From the NCBI GenBank assembly GCA_910575105.1, contig CAJTDK010000003.1, forward strand, positions 124,001 to 188,000: a stretch of DNA of 64,000 nt. Reading direction: 5' to 3'. This document shows, piece after piece, positions 18,625 through 28,343 of the stretch (the stretch's first letter is position 1; each line of letters opens with the position of its first letter). The DNA comes from Lachnospiraceae bacterium (GTDB lineage Bacteria; Bacillota; Clostridia; Lachnospirales; Lachnospiraceae). Below the pieces are notes generated by a model. That model was not told where the DNA came from, did not search any database, and saw nothing but the letters and a program-made list of their open reading frames with translations. Position numbers and translations under genes: made by a program.

Positions 18625-19941
18625 TTAAAAGAAAAGCACTATCTTACTTCTATTTAACATTTCAGTATATTTTTTATAATTGATGTATCTGCTAGATATA
18701 AGGATCAACTGCCCATTATCCAATATTTCTTCCGGTTTTCTAATCAAATGTCCACTTATCACCTGTCCATACTTTTTTTCATCTTTATCAATTACACATG
18801 TTACCTCTATATTATGTTGTGATAAAAAATCCAATAGTGATTTTCCGTTTCTTCCTGCTCCCCAAACCACTATCTGCATATCTTTCTCTAAATAAATTTT
18901 AAGCAAATCTATTACTTTTTTACTATTCATGTTTAAATATCCCGACAAGATGGTTCCATTTTTATACCATCCTGTAGAAAATTCTAAATCATAAAAATTT
19001 TGTAACTGTATTTTAATATACTCATTAATTTTATGATAATATTCAAAAGATAAATTTATTAATCTACCAAGCCCTTCGTTTCGTAAAAAATCATAAAACT
19101 CACGTGCCCTCTTTTCTTGTTTTGTATTTAGTAAAGCTCCCTGCAAGGCAAAAAATAGTGTGCAATAATAATGTTGGAATACTTTGACAAACACTCCTCT
19201 TTGCACGAGTTCTTTTCCTAATTTTTCCATGGCCAAATAAGTACACATAGGATTTCTATTGTAAGAAATTCTTGTCGGGACACGATGATCCCGTGCGTAA
19301 ACCATTACACGGCTATCATCCAACATAATTATTTTTTCAGCTAAAAATAACGCAATATTTACAAAATAAACATCATTGGCGGACGATAAATCTTGAAATA
19401 CTATGTGATTAGACTCAATAAAGCTTTTTTTAAATAATTTATTACAAGGACTTGATGACCATCTTGTATATTCAATTGGTTCGTTTTTTTGCACAGAAAA
19501 TGAATTGTAGCAATATTTTTCTCTAAATTTGTCACTATGTTGAATAAACTTCTTTTCATATATACATCCACTCGGTACATGCTGGTACTCAAATATCACA
19601 ATGTCCACATCTTGCCTTTTCATCACATTATATAAAGCTTCCAACATTTCTTCTTCAAAAATATCATCTCCATCTAAAAAAGAAAGGTATTCGCCTTTCG
19701 CTTCACGCACTCCTATATTCCTAGATCTCGCCGCACCTAATCTTTCTTTATTAGAAAAAATCCTAATACGGTTATCCTCACTTTGAAACCGACGAAGTAT
19801 ATCTGTTGTAGTATCAGTAGACGCATCATCAATACAAATCAACTCATACTCTTTATATGTTTGTTTCTGTATGCACCGTAACGCTTCATCTAAATATTTT
19901 TCCGCATTATACAATGGCATTATAATTGAAATGCTTATCAT
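18625..19941 (-). CDS. Family 2 glycosyltransferase with C-terminal Rossmann-like module
   Basis: 438 residues from the ATG at 19941 (AAGGTG nine nt upstream); a GTG four codons earlier is an alternative. The GT-A pattern is SIIMPLYNAEKYLDEAL, LICIDDASTD, ARSRNIGVREAKGEYLSFLD and DGDDIFEE. The last 90 residues are the module: QIVVWGAGRNGKSLLDFL, VIDKDEKKYGQVISG, RKPEEI and ILISSRYINYKKY. The segment is very AT-rich compared with the right half of the window. Confidence 0.85.
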   Translation of the reverse strand: MISISIIMPLYNAEKYLDEALRCIQKQTYKEYELICIDDASTDTTTDILRRFQSEDNRIRIFSNKERLGAARSRNIGVREAKGEYLSFLDGDDIFEEEMLEALYNVMKRQDVDIVIFEYQHVPSGCIYEKKFIQHSDKFREKYCYNSFSVQKNEPIEYTRWSSSPCNKLFKKSFIESNHIVFQDLSSANDVYFVNIALFLAEKIIMLDDSRVMVYARDHRVPTRISYNRNPMCTYLAMEKLGKELVQRGVFVKVFQHYYCTLFFALQGALLNTKQEKRAREFYDFLRNEGLGRLINLSFEYYHKINEYIKIQLQNFYDLEFSTGWYKNGTILSGYLNMNSKKVIDLLKIYLEKDMQIVVWGAGRNGKSLLDFLSQHNIEVTCVIDKDEKKYGQVISGHLIRKPEEILDNGQLILISSRYINYKKYTEMLNRSKIVLFF

Positions 19942-19979
19942 GTTTTTATACACCTTTTCCTTACATCAACTTTTATTCC

Positions 19980-21224
19980 TTAATCACTACATATTACATA
20001 ATTTCTAAATCCATTCATCTCTAAAACTTTTATCATTTCATTCTGCCATTTTTCCCCTACCGCAATAATCACTAACGCCACATCTCTATAATGTACTAGA
20101 TCTGTGATATTGCGAATCACTTTTCCATGGAATTTCATTGTACTATTGTTCACACTTGTCACTGCCACTTCATAATCCATAATGCCATAATACTCCAATA
20201 CGTCAGCAACTTTTTCACCATAACTGCCAGCCCCATATAGAATAATTCTTTCGGCACTTTTTATCTTATTTATGTCTTCATCTGTAATACATTCTTGATA
20301 CAAAGGTTTTTTTTCTATAAAATAATGATAAAAATAGCTTGCTCTTTTACTTGTTTCTAACAAATCTCCCATATGCTCCCCTTGCGTCGTTTGATATATT
20401 CGATTAATATCAGAATGCATCATCCTGAAATATTTTTCTATCCATACATCCGTTTCTCCCGTATTCTCGCTTCTGTCCCATATATCCAATTCGCGCAAAA
20501 ATTGCAAAATCGCTCCCGGTAAATATATTCCCTTTAGTGGTGCTGTTACAAGAGATTTTGCACGGTATCTTCTTTTATATAATATATCTGGAATACACAT
20601 AACCCTCTCTGCAACCATATAAAAAGCAAAAACACTATCTGAGTTATAGCGCACACCTTCCGTCCAAAACAAATCATTTTCCACAAAAAACTTTTTATTA
20701 ATAAAATTCATATAAGTATTTCCTGTAATGTCATGATTTTTGAAATATAATGCAAAAATTTCTGGCCCCTTATATATACCTTCATATTTTCCAGTTCTAT
20801 GATATCTATTTATTCTATCTCCATTCCATTCCAAATCATCATCCCAAAATGTTTCTCCCTCAAAACTCAGAATATCTAACCTATATTCTTCGGCACACTC
20901 ATACAACTTTGCCAGTCCGCCTTCTACCAACAAGTCATCCCCATCAATTACATAAAGATACTTCCCCCTCGCTGCTCTGCAGCCAATATTTCTGGATGAT
21001 CCTGCTCCAATATTTTTTTCATTTATCAAAACACGTACGCGTTCATCTTGTGCTTCGTATTTTTTAAGTACTTCCACAGAATGGTCTGTTGAAGCATCAT
21101 CTACACAAATCACTTCAATTTCCTTTTCCCGTTGAATTAAAACACTGTCCAAACATTCTCCTATATATTTTTCAATATTATAAACGGTTATCACCACAGA
21201 TATATCTATTGTATTAATCGCCAT
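19980..21224 (-). CDS. Family 2 glycosyltransferase with C-terminal Rossmann-like module
   Basis: 414 residues, ATG with GGGAG upstream. The GT-A motifs are SVVITVYNIEKYIGECL, VICVDDASTDHS, GSSRNIGCRAARGKYLYVID and DGDDLLVE. From about residue 315 the shared module begins (RIILYGAGSYGEKVADVLEY, HGKVI, VALVIIAVGEKWQNEMIKVL). Its catalytic domain resembles that of the 18625 gene, and the pair may have arisen by duplication. The sugar substrate is unknown. Confidence 0.85.
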   Translation of the reverse strand: MAINTIDISVVITVYNIEKYIGECLDSVLIQREKEIEVICVDDASTDHSVEVLKKYEAQDERVRVLINEKNIGAGSSRNIGCRAARGKYLYVIDGDDLLVEGGLAKLYECAEEYRLDILSFEGETFWDDDLEWNGDRINRYHRTGKYEGIYKGPEIFALYFKNHDITGNTYMNFINKKFFVENDLFWTEGVRYNSDSVFAFYMVAERVMCIPDILYKRRYRAKSLVTAPLKGIYLPGAILQFLRELDIWDRSENTGETDVWIEKYFRMMHSDINRIYQTTQGEHMGDLLETSKRASYFYHYFIEKKPLYQECITDEDINKIKSAERIILYGAGSYGEKVADVLEYYGIMDYEVAVTSVNNSTMKFHGKVIRNITDLVHYRDVALVIIAVGEKWQNEMIKVLEMNGFRNYVICSD

Positions 21225-21252
21225 TTTTTAATTCTCCCTATAGTCATTATTT

Positions 21253-21909
21253 TTAAAATATATAACCATTATTTTCTACTTTCCCCAGTACAATCCTTAC
21301 GGGAACACCGTCTGCACCAACTACATTAAGCGGGAAACAAAAAAGCTGATATTCTCCTTCTTCTACACGATCCAATTTTAACGTTTCTGCTATTAATATT
21401 TCTTGAGAAAGCAAAATATTATGTATGCTTATTCCTTGAATACGCTTTTGTTTCGGTCTTTCTATCGTCATATAGTCAATACAGACCATCTTAATATTCT
21501 TCTTTACTAAATACTCTGCCGCCTTATAATCTAATGTCACATAATCATTCAACACCGTGTCACAATGAAACATCTTCGAATTATCTGTTTTCAACATGAT
21601 AATATCCCCTTGGTTAATGTCATGCTTTTCTAATAGCTCTTTCGTTATTTCACCATATCCCCTTAGATCAAACAATTTAGCGACACCGTTCATCTCATCC
21701 AGTGTCAGTTGATCTATTGTCTTTCCTCCTTTAACGAAATGGCTCGGCACATCTATATGTGTACCAGTATGAGATCCCATTGAAATTAATGATATATTTG
21801 CTCTATCACCTTTTCCAATATCTTGTACCCGCTCAATTATAAATTCTGGATTAGCTGGATAAATTGCCATATCTTTACGATATGGAAACGAAACATCAAT
21901 ATATTTCAC
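21253..21909 (-). CDS. Cyclase/kynurenine formamidase-like metal hydrolase
   Basis: 218 residues if translation begins at the GTG at 21909 (AGGAG eight nt upstream). An ATG at 21942 overlaps the next gene and has a poor site. The family motif HTGTHIDVPSHF is present, with further conserved segments YIDVSFPYRKDMAIYP, IIMLKTD and VCIDYMTIERP. These metal-dependent enzymes hydrolyse or cyclise amides and lactones. Finding one inside a glycan cluster is unusual. It could process an amide- or lactone-containing sugar substituent, but that is inference. Confidence 0.75.
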   Translation of the reverse strand: MKYIDVSFPYRKDMAIYPANPEFIIERVQDIGKGDRANISLISMGSHTGTHIDVPSHFVKGGKTIDQLTLDEMNGVAKLFDLRGYGEITKELLEKHDINQGDIIMLKTDNSKMFHCDTVLNDYVTLDYKAAEYLVKKNIKMVCIDYMTIERPKQKRIQGISIHNILLSQEILIAETLKLDRVEEGEYQLFCFPLNVVGADGVPVRIVLGKVENNGYIF

Positions 21910-21919
21910 ACTTTTTCTC

Positions 21920-23061
21920 CTATTTCCTTTTTGGTATTGCATAACATACTGTTTCTGAATCTGATAAAAACCTATAATGTCTTAAATAAATCTTATACTC
22001 TTCATTTAGTTGCGCCATCATCTGTGGTAAATATATGAAATCTTCTAAACTATGATAAGTCGAAATTGCTAATATGGGCTTTTCTTTTTTTATAATTGTT
22101 TCAGCCCCCATTAGCGCCTTTCTTTCGGCACCTTCTATATCCATTTTTATAAATGTAACCTTTTTATTCCCTAGAATATGATCTAAACTATCAACCTCTA
22201 TGCCGTCCTTTGTCTCTATATTTACAATTCGACTACTCCCCGAACCAATACTATCAAAAGATAATCGTGTATGACTATCCCAACATCCAATATTATATAA
22301 CTCTACATTACGAAATTCTTCCGCATTTAAACTTAATTGAGAAAAAACATTATTATCTGCCTCAAAACCGTAATATGCCATCCATTCTCCCTCTGTCCGT
22401 TTAGCATATTCACACATTGTGTCACCTATAAATGCGCCACAATCAACAAAACATTCTTTATCTGATAAATGTATGATTTCTTTATCAAAATACTGTTCGT
22501 TTTCATCATCAGTAATGTCTGCTAAATACTTAGTATTTCTAGAAATACGATACTTCAGTAATCCCTCAAAAACTCTTCTCGACTTTTCATCACAAAACAG
22601 TCTATAAGTAATATTTATATCGTGTATTCTCTTCACAATAAATTCATATGGTGTAGGATTTATTTGCATATTTCCAAATGTAAATTCTGTAATATCTTCT
22701 TCTGATATATCCATATCTATCAACTGCTTTTTTATAATATGTGCTGCTCCCGATGCAATAACGATTAATATCCCTCTTGACATATTTTCTTTGTAGCAAA
22801 TGTCTAATTCATCTATTCCACTTATAGATATACCATGAAACATCTTATTTTTTTTTGAGTATCATTATCTATAACACACCTGATTTTATTTTCCATATTA
22901 TTTTTATAAAGAAACTTCCATACTAATTCGGCCGTCCTCGCAGATCCAAATAATATTATATTTTCAACACCCGATACTTTTCTTCTACAACTGTCTAAAT
23001 ATTCTTTTACACCATCTTTCATATTCGCCACATTAATTTGAATGTCTATATCTTGTTTCAT
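21920..23061 (-). CDS. FkbM methyltransferase with N-terminal Rossmann-like module, split by frameshift at A9 (candidate phase-variable gene)
   Basis: Two frames join. ATG at 23061 gives the module start (NIILFGSARTAELVWKFL, CVIDNDTQKK), then runs into a stop. The second frame gives MFHGISISGIDEL, IVIASGAAHIIKKQL and then an FkbM methyltransferase (FVDCGAFIGDTM, FIKMDIEGAERKALMGAE). Adding one base to the nine A residues at 22848-22856 (T on the plus strand) gives a continuous protein of 380 residues with the usual module sequence. As read, the gene is off. It overlaps the upstream epimerase stop by ATGA. Slippage or a sequencing error would look the same. Confidence 0.75.
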
Positions 23062-23927
23062 AAATCTCCCTCCTCCATCGACTGCATAACCTCAATAATC
23101 CCCTGTCCTAAATCATGATAACAGTTGCTCACAAGTTTATAATTACTATGTGGCTTATATGAGTATGGCGTTGTCTTATAATGCAGTTCCGCCTCTCCGC
23201 CGTCATATAACACTTCTAATCGTTTCCCCAGAATCTCACCAATCATATCAATAACCTGCTCACGTCGATACGCTTCATGCCCGGTCAATTGTATATGACA
23301 ATTCGCATACTTATCTTTCAATATCTCTACACTCAATTCAGCAGCATCGCTTACATGAATGTACTCTCTCATATCATCGCCTGCACCAGGGCATTTAATT
23401 ACATTTCCTTCCATCGCCTGCGCTACCATATCTCTCATACCGTTATTTTTTTCTGCCCTTGGTCCATATAGCGACCCATATCTCAAAATTGTATATGCTA
23501 TACCATGTTTTCTTTCATATTCCTCTATATATATCTCAGCAGACTGCTTACTGCAACGATAGAACCCGCCTTTTCCACTGTTCGTGTAAAATGAACTCGC
23601 ATATACAAACCGCCTGACACGATTCTCTACACACGCATCCAAGATATTACAAGTCCCCGCTACATTCAATATTACTGTATCCGCTGGTCTTGTAGATGCA
23701 TCATCAAGGTCAGCAATACCAGCATAATTATATACAAAATCGCATCCTGCTACCGCGTCCCAGACTTGTTGCCTATCTAAGATATCTCCCAATATCATCT
23801 GCTGTCCCTGCCTAAGATACTTAGATTCACTTTTATCAAATATGACAACCTCATGTCCTTTTCTCTGCAGTTCATCTGCCACATGACTTCCCAAAAAACC
23901 GGAGCCACCAAATACAATCGCTCTCAT
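23058..23927 (-). CDS. NAD-dependent nucleotide-sugar epimerase/dehydratase (extended SDR)
   Basis: 289 residues. The NAD-binding motif is AIVFGGSGFLGSHVADEL, and the extended SDR catalytic set is VYASSFYTN and YRCSKQSAE (YxxxK), followed by LRYGSLYGPR. It would epimerise or dehydrate a nucleotide-linked sugar. It is translationally coupled to the following FkbM gene (ATGA overlap) and directly follows the HAD gene. The substrate is not readable; it resembles UDP-glucose epimerase and GDP-mannose dehydratase relatives. Confidence 0.85.
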   Translation of the reverse strand: MRAIVFGGSGFLGSHVADELQRKGHEVVIFDKSESKYLRQGQQMILGDILDRQQVWDAVAGCDFVYNYAGIADLDDASTRPADTVILNVAGTCNILDACVENRVRRFVYASSFYTNSGKGGFYRCSKQSAEIYIEEYERKHGIAYTILRYGSLYGPRAEKNNGMRDMVAQAMEGNVIKCPGAGDDMREYIHVSDAAELSVEILKDKYANCHIQLTGHEAYRREQVIDMIGEILGKRLEVLYDGGEAELHYKTTPYSYKPHSNYKLVSNCYHDLGQGIIEVMQSMEEGDL

Positions 23928-24569
23928 TTACATTTCCCCTAAAATCTTTTCTATTTGTAATAAATTATCTACTTTATATAAAATATCTTGAAAGTCTCTT
24001 TGATTATCATCCGTTTTTCGGGCAATAAATTGCAAACCGGTATGATATGCTGCTTCTTTATCTGTAACTGCATCTCCAACAAAACACATTTGTTCTTTCC
24101 TGTATCCGTTCTTCTCACAGATATCTTCAACTATTTCTTCTTTTTTCATAGGTGTCCCATAATATTTTCTAAAAAATCTATCCAGTCCTCTTCCTCTTAC
24201 AATTTGTTTCAATTCTTCTTCTGGTGTGCCAGATGCTATATATAAATCATATTTCTTATAATTTCTCTCTAAAAACTCCTTCGCTCCAGGAACAAACGAA
24301 CACTCCATCACACGTTTAAATACAATCTCTGCAAACTTATTTGAAAATTTTTGTCCCTTTTCTACTGTATATGATTGTTTTAATATTTCTTCTATAAAAT
24401 ACTGGAACTTGACATGACGTGAAACCCCCATATGGTTCTTATGATATTCTACAAAAGCTTCTGCCTGCGGCTTCGGATACCCTTTTACCACTTCAGCAAA
24501 AGCGTTAGTCTTAATAGAGGCTGATTCCAAAACAACCCCGTCAAAATCTAGGACAATCGCCTTAATCAT
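23928..24569 (-). CDS. HAD-superfamily phosphatase (phosphoglycolate phosphatase-like)
   Basis: 213 residues from the ATG at 24569, which overlaps the upstream dehydrogenase stop by 8 bp; the frame is open 6 codons earlier. The catalytic motif is AIVLDFDGVVLES, with motif II in YIASGTPEEEL and the acidic motif III/IV in CFVGDAVTDKEAA. A helical cap lies between them. It follows a 3-phosphoglycerate-dehydrogenase-like gene and an aminotransferase gene, in the same logical order as serine synthesis, so it may dephosphorylate an aminated intermediate. That is inference. Confidence 0.8.
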   Translation of the reverse strand: MIKAIVLDFDGVVLESASIKTNAFAEVVKGYPKPQAEAFVEYHKNHMGVSRHVKFQYFIEEILKQSYTVEKGQKFSNKFAEIVFKRVMECSFVPGAKEFLERNYKKYDLYIASGTPEEELKQIVRGRGLDRFFRKYYGTPMKKEEIVEDICEKNGYRKEQMCFVGDAVTDKEAAYHTGLQFIARKTDDNQRDFQDILYKVDNLLQIEKILGEM

Positions 24570-25473
24570 AATCAAGCCCCAATCCATCTAATAAATTACG
24601 CACTGCTTCCATCTCCATAACCGCTCGTCCTTCTTTCGCACTGGATGAAATATGAGGCGTCAGAACTACACAATCCAAACTACTCAGTTTACCTTTATAT
24701 GGCTCTTCTCCATATACATCCAGTGCCGCACCCTGCAACCTACCTTCCTTCAGTGCCCTATACAGTGCTTCCTCATCAATATATTTTCCTCTGGAGGTAT
24801 TTACAAGAAATGCTGTCTTTTTCATCCTGCAAATATCCCGTTCACCAATAATATACTCTCCCTCTTCACATTCTGATGCATGGACAGTTATAATATCTGC
24901 CCAAGAAAGGAGTGTCTGCTTATCCATATAAGTATATTCATTGCCTTGGTCTCGAATATCTGTATATGATATTTCCACTCCAAAACCCACAAGAAGCTCT
25001 GCTACCTTGCGTCCAATCCGGCCCAGACCAACAATTCCAACTTTTTTACCCTTCAGCATAAAACCTGTCATCTTATTCCATACGCCTGATTTCAAAGACT
25101 CGTTCATATTCGACACATTTTTCAAAAGATCCAGCAAAATAGTAACGGTCAGTTCCGCTACGGAATCCACTGGAGCATTAGGTGTATTGTATAATTTCAC
25201 CTTAAATTCCCTGCATGCTTCCTGATCCACACTATCCATTCCTACTCCACATCTAGATATCACTTTAATGTTCGGCCGTTTCTCTAATGCTTCACGTGTA
25301 ATTGTTTCCACACCGGCAATCACTGCATCCACGTCAACTGTCAGATTAATAAACTCCTCTGTTGTCAATTTTCTGCCATACGGATTTAAAATAACTTCAA
25401 GCTTTTCTTCGCAAAGCTTTAACGTGCGAACATCCGCCTTTCCAAATGAACTGGTTGAAATTAATACCTTCAT
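24562..25473 (-). CDS. D-2-hydroxyacid dehydrogenase (3-phosphoglycerate dehydrogenase-like)
   Basis: 303 residues. Features are GVGMDSVDQEACREF, the NAD-binding GKKVGIVGLGRIGRKVAELL, the Arg segment VNTSRGKYIDEEAL, a Glu in ALDVYGEEP, and the catalytic His in VVLTPHISSS. It oxidises a 2-hydroxy acid or reduces the keto acid. SerA proper is longer, with a regulatory ACT domain that is missing here, so this is more likely a dedicated enzyme of the glycan cluster. It overlaps its neighbours on both sides. Confidence 0.85.
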   Translation of the reverse strand: MKVLISTSSFGKADVRTLKLCEEKLEVILNPYGRKLTTEEFINLTVDVDAVIAGVETITREALEKRPNIKVISRCGVGMDSVDQEACREFKVKLYNTPNAPVDSVAELTVTILLDLLKNVSNMNESLKSGVWNKMTGFMLKGKKVGIVGLGRIGRKVAELLVGFGVEISYTDIRDQGNEYTYMDKQTLLSWADIITVHASECEEGEYIIGERDICRMKKTAFLVNTSRGKYIDEEALYRALKEGRLQGAALDVYGEEPYKGKLSSLDCVVLTPHISSSAKEGRAVMEMEAVRNLLDGLGLDYD

Positions 25474-26546
25474 CTCTGATTTCCCTCCAAAAAATCATCC
25501 AATAATTTCATAAACTCTTTCATTTGCTCCATAGGAAGCAGACCAATCCTGACCCAACCGCTAAGCTGCTGCATCCCAAATGGTCTGCGGATCATATATC
25601 TTTTTTCCATTATATAATCTCTAAAATGATCTACATTCATTACTTTCCCAAGTTCAACTGTTACAAAATGAATCTTGCTATCCGTTGTAGCAATATTTTT
25701 ACAGCTAAATACATCTGTCACATATTTTCTAACCCTGTCCATTTCTTCTACATACTCTTTCATTACAATATCATGGTCAAGAAGAGTCTCCGCTACCATA
25801 ATAGAAAAACTGGATAACTGATGCATCGGTTTCACTTGAAATAAATCATTGATAACATCTTTATTGGAAACAGCATACCCTACTCTCAGTCCTGCCATTC
25901 CCCACGCTTTAGACATCGTTCTTACCACAATCAAATTATTATATTTATCTATCAAATCAATAACCGATCCACCACAAAAATCAATATATGCTTCATCTAT
26001 AATTGCCAACGTATTTGTCCTTGCGGCTGTTTTTACAAAACTTTCTACCTGTTGGTGTGAATAACAATTACCAATAGACCCATTTGGATTCTCCAAAACT
26101 GCTAATTTAGGCTTCTCACTGACAAGCTTTTCCTGATATTCCTCCAAATCAAATCTCCAATTCTCATCATATTGTTGTACAATTGATTCTGCCTGAAACA
26201 TTTCCGCATACACACTATACATGGCATAAGCAGGTTTCTGTATCAAAACTTTATCTCCACGTGAAACATAAGTCTCATAAATTGATTTAATTACTAAATC
26301 AGAACCCGTATGAAAAATCAGATTTTCCGTTTTTACACCTAAATATTGAGCCATCTTAACATATAAAAGATCTATCTCCGGATAATTGGTAAATATTTCA
26401 CTAGTAACGCTTTCCCTAATTTTTGACACAATTTCATCACTAAAAGCTAACGTTCGCTCATTGCGATCCATACGGAACATTCCCTGCCTTTTTTCGGACA
26501 TGTCCCTCACTCTGATCAAGTCCTTAATTTCTTTTTTGATCCACAT
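25470..26546 (-). CDS. PLP-dependent aminotransferase, histidinol-phosphate type
   Basis: 358 residues from the ATG at 26546 (GAGG nine nt upstream); a start five codons earlier is possible. Motifs are MDRNERTLAF, NPNGSIGNCYS, IDEAYIDFCGG, and the PLP lysine in RTMSKAWGMAGLRVGYAV. HisC-like enzymes in capsule clusters can aminate phosphorylated alcohols (serinol- or ethanolamine-phosphate pathways in Campylobacter). The coupling here to a dehydrogenase and a HAD phosphatase suggests a similar amino-alcohol or amino-acid substituent. No histidine operon genes are near. Confidence 0.8.
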   Translation of the reverse strand: MWIKKEIKDLIRVRDMSEKRQGMFRMDRNERTLAFSDEIVSKIRESVTSEIFTNYPEIDLLYVKMAQYLGVKTENLIFHTGSDLVIKSIYETYVSRGDKVLIQKPAYAMYSVYAEMFQAESIVQQYDENWRFDLEEYQEKLVSEKPKLAVLENPNGSIGNCYSHQQVESFVKTAARTNTLAIIDEAYIDFCGGSVIDLIDKYNNLIVVRTMSKAWGMAGLRVGYAVSNKDVINDLFQVKPMHQLSSFSIMVAETLLDHDIVMKEYVEEMDRVRKYVTDVFSCKNIATTDSKIHFVTVELGKVMNVDHFRDYIMEKRYMIRRPFGMQQLSGWVRIGLLPMEQMKEFMKLLDDFLEGNQR

Positions 26547-27549
26547 ATCCCTTTTCCTCATTGCTTTTATTTTGTTCCTTTTTTATCTGAGCTGTACGCC
26601 ACGGGCAGCCATTACAGTCATTCACCTCGTGCGATTTTCCTTTCATGTGACATTTCCTGATTTCCATCAACCTCTCATCGTGCCAACAGTCATATATTGT
26701 GCGTTCTAAAGCGTTACCAAGACAGATTCCTTTTAAATCGTCATTATTACAACCGTATACGTATCCATCCCACTCTATTGTCATTCTCTGCCACAATTGC
26801 GGGCATGCCCATTTCTCTTCGATATCTGTCACCCTGACAGATTCATCTGTATATTCCAAAGCCGCCACTTCATCAGCGTATACTTTCCATGTATTTACAT
26901 ACTTTTCCAAATCAAGCTCCGGCAGTTTAACTGTTTGAATACGTATTTTGGGATAGGTAACACCGTATTCCTCCCGAAGTTCTCTTAGCCTTTTTATATT
27001 AGATACCACTGTATCAAAATTTGCTCCTATACGGACTTTCTCATATTCTTCAGCATTCGTACCATCAATGGAAATAGAAATTCTGTCTAAATGTGCCTCT
27101 ATCAAATCACGGCTGACATCTTCCGTAAGAAGCATACCATTTGTATTAAAATAAATATCTAATACGCCTCTATCTTTCGCATATTTAACCATTTTAGGAA
27201 TTTCTTTATTCGTAAGCGGCTCCCCTCGATAACTAAGTTTCATTCCCCAAAGTCTTTTTCCCTTCTTGGGAGAAAACTGATCTAATATGTGTTTAAAAGT
27301 ATCAAATGACATTTTACCCATTTGTTCATCCTGCACAAATAATTGTTTATCGCAAAATGTACACCGCAGATTACACACACTGGAAGCTTCTATATCCAAA
27401 TCCAATGGTAAGTCATGCAAAATAAAGTTCCGTGGATTTTCTTCCCAGGCTCTTCGATAAATAAGATATTCTTCCGAAATATTATCTGGTTGATTGCTGC
27501 CTGCCAAAGAATTAAAATTGGAATTTGGATTAATCGAAATATGATTCAT
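26524..27549 (-). CDS. Radical SAM/SPASM protein
   Basis: 341 residues from the ATG at 27549 (AAAGGGA upstream); the frame is open 18 codons earlier but overlaps the previous gene. The radical SAM cluster motif is SSVCNLRCTFCDKQLF, near residue 50. GMKLSYRGEPLTN corresponds to the SAM-binding GGE-like segment. A C-terminal SPASM-type set of cysteines (CPQLW, YGCNNDD, CLGN, CNGCPW) would bind a further iron-sulfur cluster. These enzymes modify sugars, peptides or cofactors. Its partner here is unknown. It follows the CMP-sugar synthetase gene. Confidence 0.85.
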   Translation of the reverse strand: MNHISINPNSNFNSLAGSNQPDNISEEYLIYRRAWEENPRNFILHDLPLDLDIEASSVCNLRCTFCDKQLFVQDEQMGKMSFDTFKHILDQFSPKKGKRLWGMKLSYRGEPLTNKEIPKMVKYAKDRGVLDIYFNTNGMLLTEDVSRDLIEAHLDRISISIDGTNAEEYEKVRIGANFDTVVSNIKRLRELREEYGVTYPKIRIQTVKLPELDLEKYVNTWKVYADEVAALEYTDESVRVTDIEEKWACPQLWQRMTIEWDGYVYGCNNDDLKGICLGNALERTIYDCWHDERLMEIRKCHMKGKSHEVNDCNGCPWRTAQIKKEQNKSNEEKGYVDQKRN

Positions 27550-27571
27550 AATGTTTTCCCTTTCCCACCAG

Positions 27572-28318
27572 TTAATATGGCAGTTTGTCCTTTGTAAATC
27601 CATGCATTTTTAACCATGTTTCAGCTAATGGCATCTGCCACTCATAATCAACATCTACTCCTCCCCACTGTTTAATGGGATAAATTTTCTGCCCCATCCA
27701 TCGTTGTGGCAAAATACCATAGCCCAAATCATCAAGACATCTTGGCCTTACCACCGACAAACATACATCTGCAAAATAAGTATCTCCCTGCTCATCCCTA
27801 TCACAGCTAATCTTCATATCTTCCGGATAACACTCGAAGGGAATAAATGGATACAGCAAACCATCATCTCCGATTTTTCTAGCCCTAACCGTAGAATACA
27901 TATTATACTTTGACACCGTAACTGCTGAATCATACTCTGGGTTTTGACGTAGTATTTTTATACCCTCATCTATCTGCTCTGGCAGTACGCAAGGTGCATT
28001 ACAATGCAACAAAACCATGAACTCCACGTCTTTTCCGAGTTCATCCTTAATATACCTATAACCATGAACAAACGCATCTTCACCATGCGCTTCTTTGGTA
28101 CATAAATAGTCTGGCCGTTTGATAATATTCACTCCATGCTTTTCCCCTATTTCCATAATTTCCGAAGAATCTGTTGAAATATAGACCTCATCTACTTTTC
28201 TTGCATTCAATGCCGCCAACAATGGGTATTCCATAAATGCTCTACCTAATATCGGATATGTATTTTTCCCTGGAAAACCTACACTTCCCTGTCTCCCAAT
28301 CAATAATGCTGCTATCAT
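27572..28318 (-). CDS. Acylneuraminate-type cytidylyltransferase (CMP-sugar acid synthetase)
   Basis: 248 residues from the ATG at 28318 with GGAGG upstream (the open frame is longer but overlaps the preceding gene). LLIGRQGSVGFPGKN is the CTP-binding loop, with VDEVYISTDSSEI and VLLHCNAPCVLPEQIDEG as further family segments, and GGVDVDYEWQMPLAE near the end. NeuA/KdsB-type enzymes make CMP-linked 2-keto sugar acids. No NeuB or NeuC gene is in the window, so the substrate is either made elsewhere or is different. A MptE/Maf-like protein gene is immediately upstream. Confidence 0.8.
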   Translation of the reverse strand: MIAALLIGRQGSVGFPGKNTYPILGRAFMEYPLLAALNARKVDEVYISTDSSEIMEIGEKHGVNIIKRPDYLCTKEAHGEDAFVHGYRYIKDELGKDVEFMVLLHCNAPCVLPEQIDEGIKILRQNPEYDSAVTVSKYNMYSTVRARKIGDDGLLYPFIPFECYPEDMKISCDRDEQGDTYFADVCLSVVRPRCLDDLGYGILPQRWMGQKIYPIKQWGGVDVDYEWQMPLAETWLKMHGFTKDKLPY

Positions 28319-28343
28319 AATTCCTCCTTCAAAAATCTTCATC

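Noticed and set aside
27572-28318. Calling the CMP-sugar synthetase neuA
   Set aside because: No NeuB or NeuC partner is present and the family also includes enzymes for other sugar acids.
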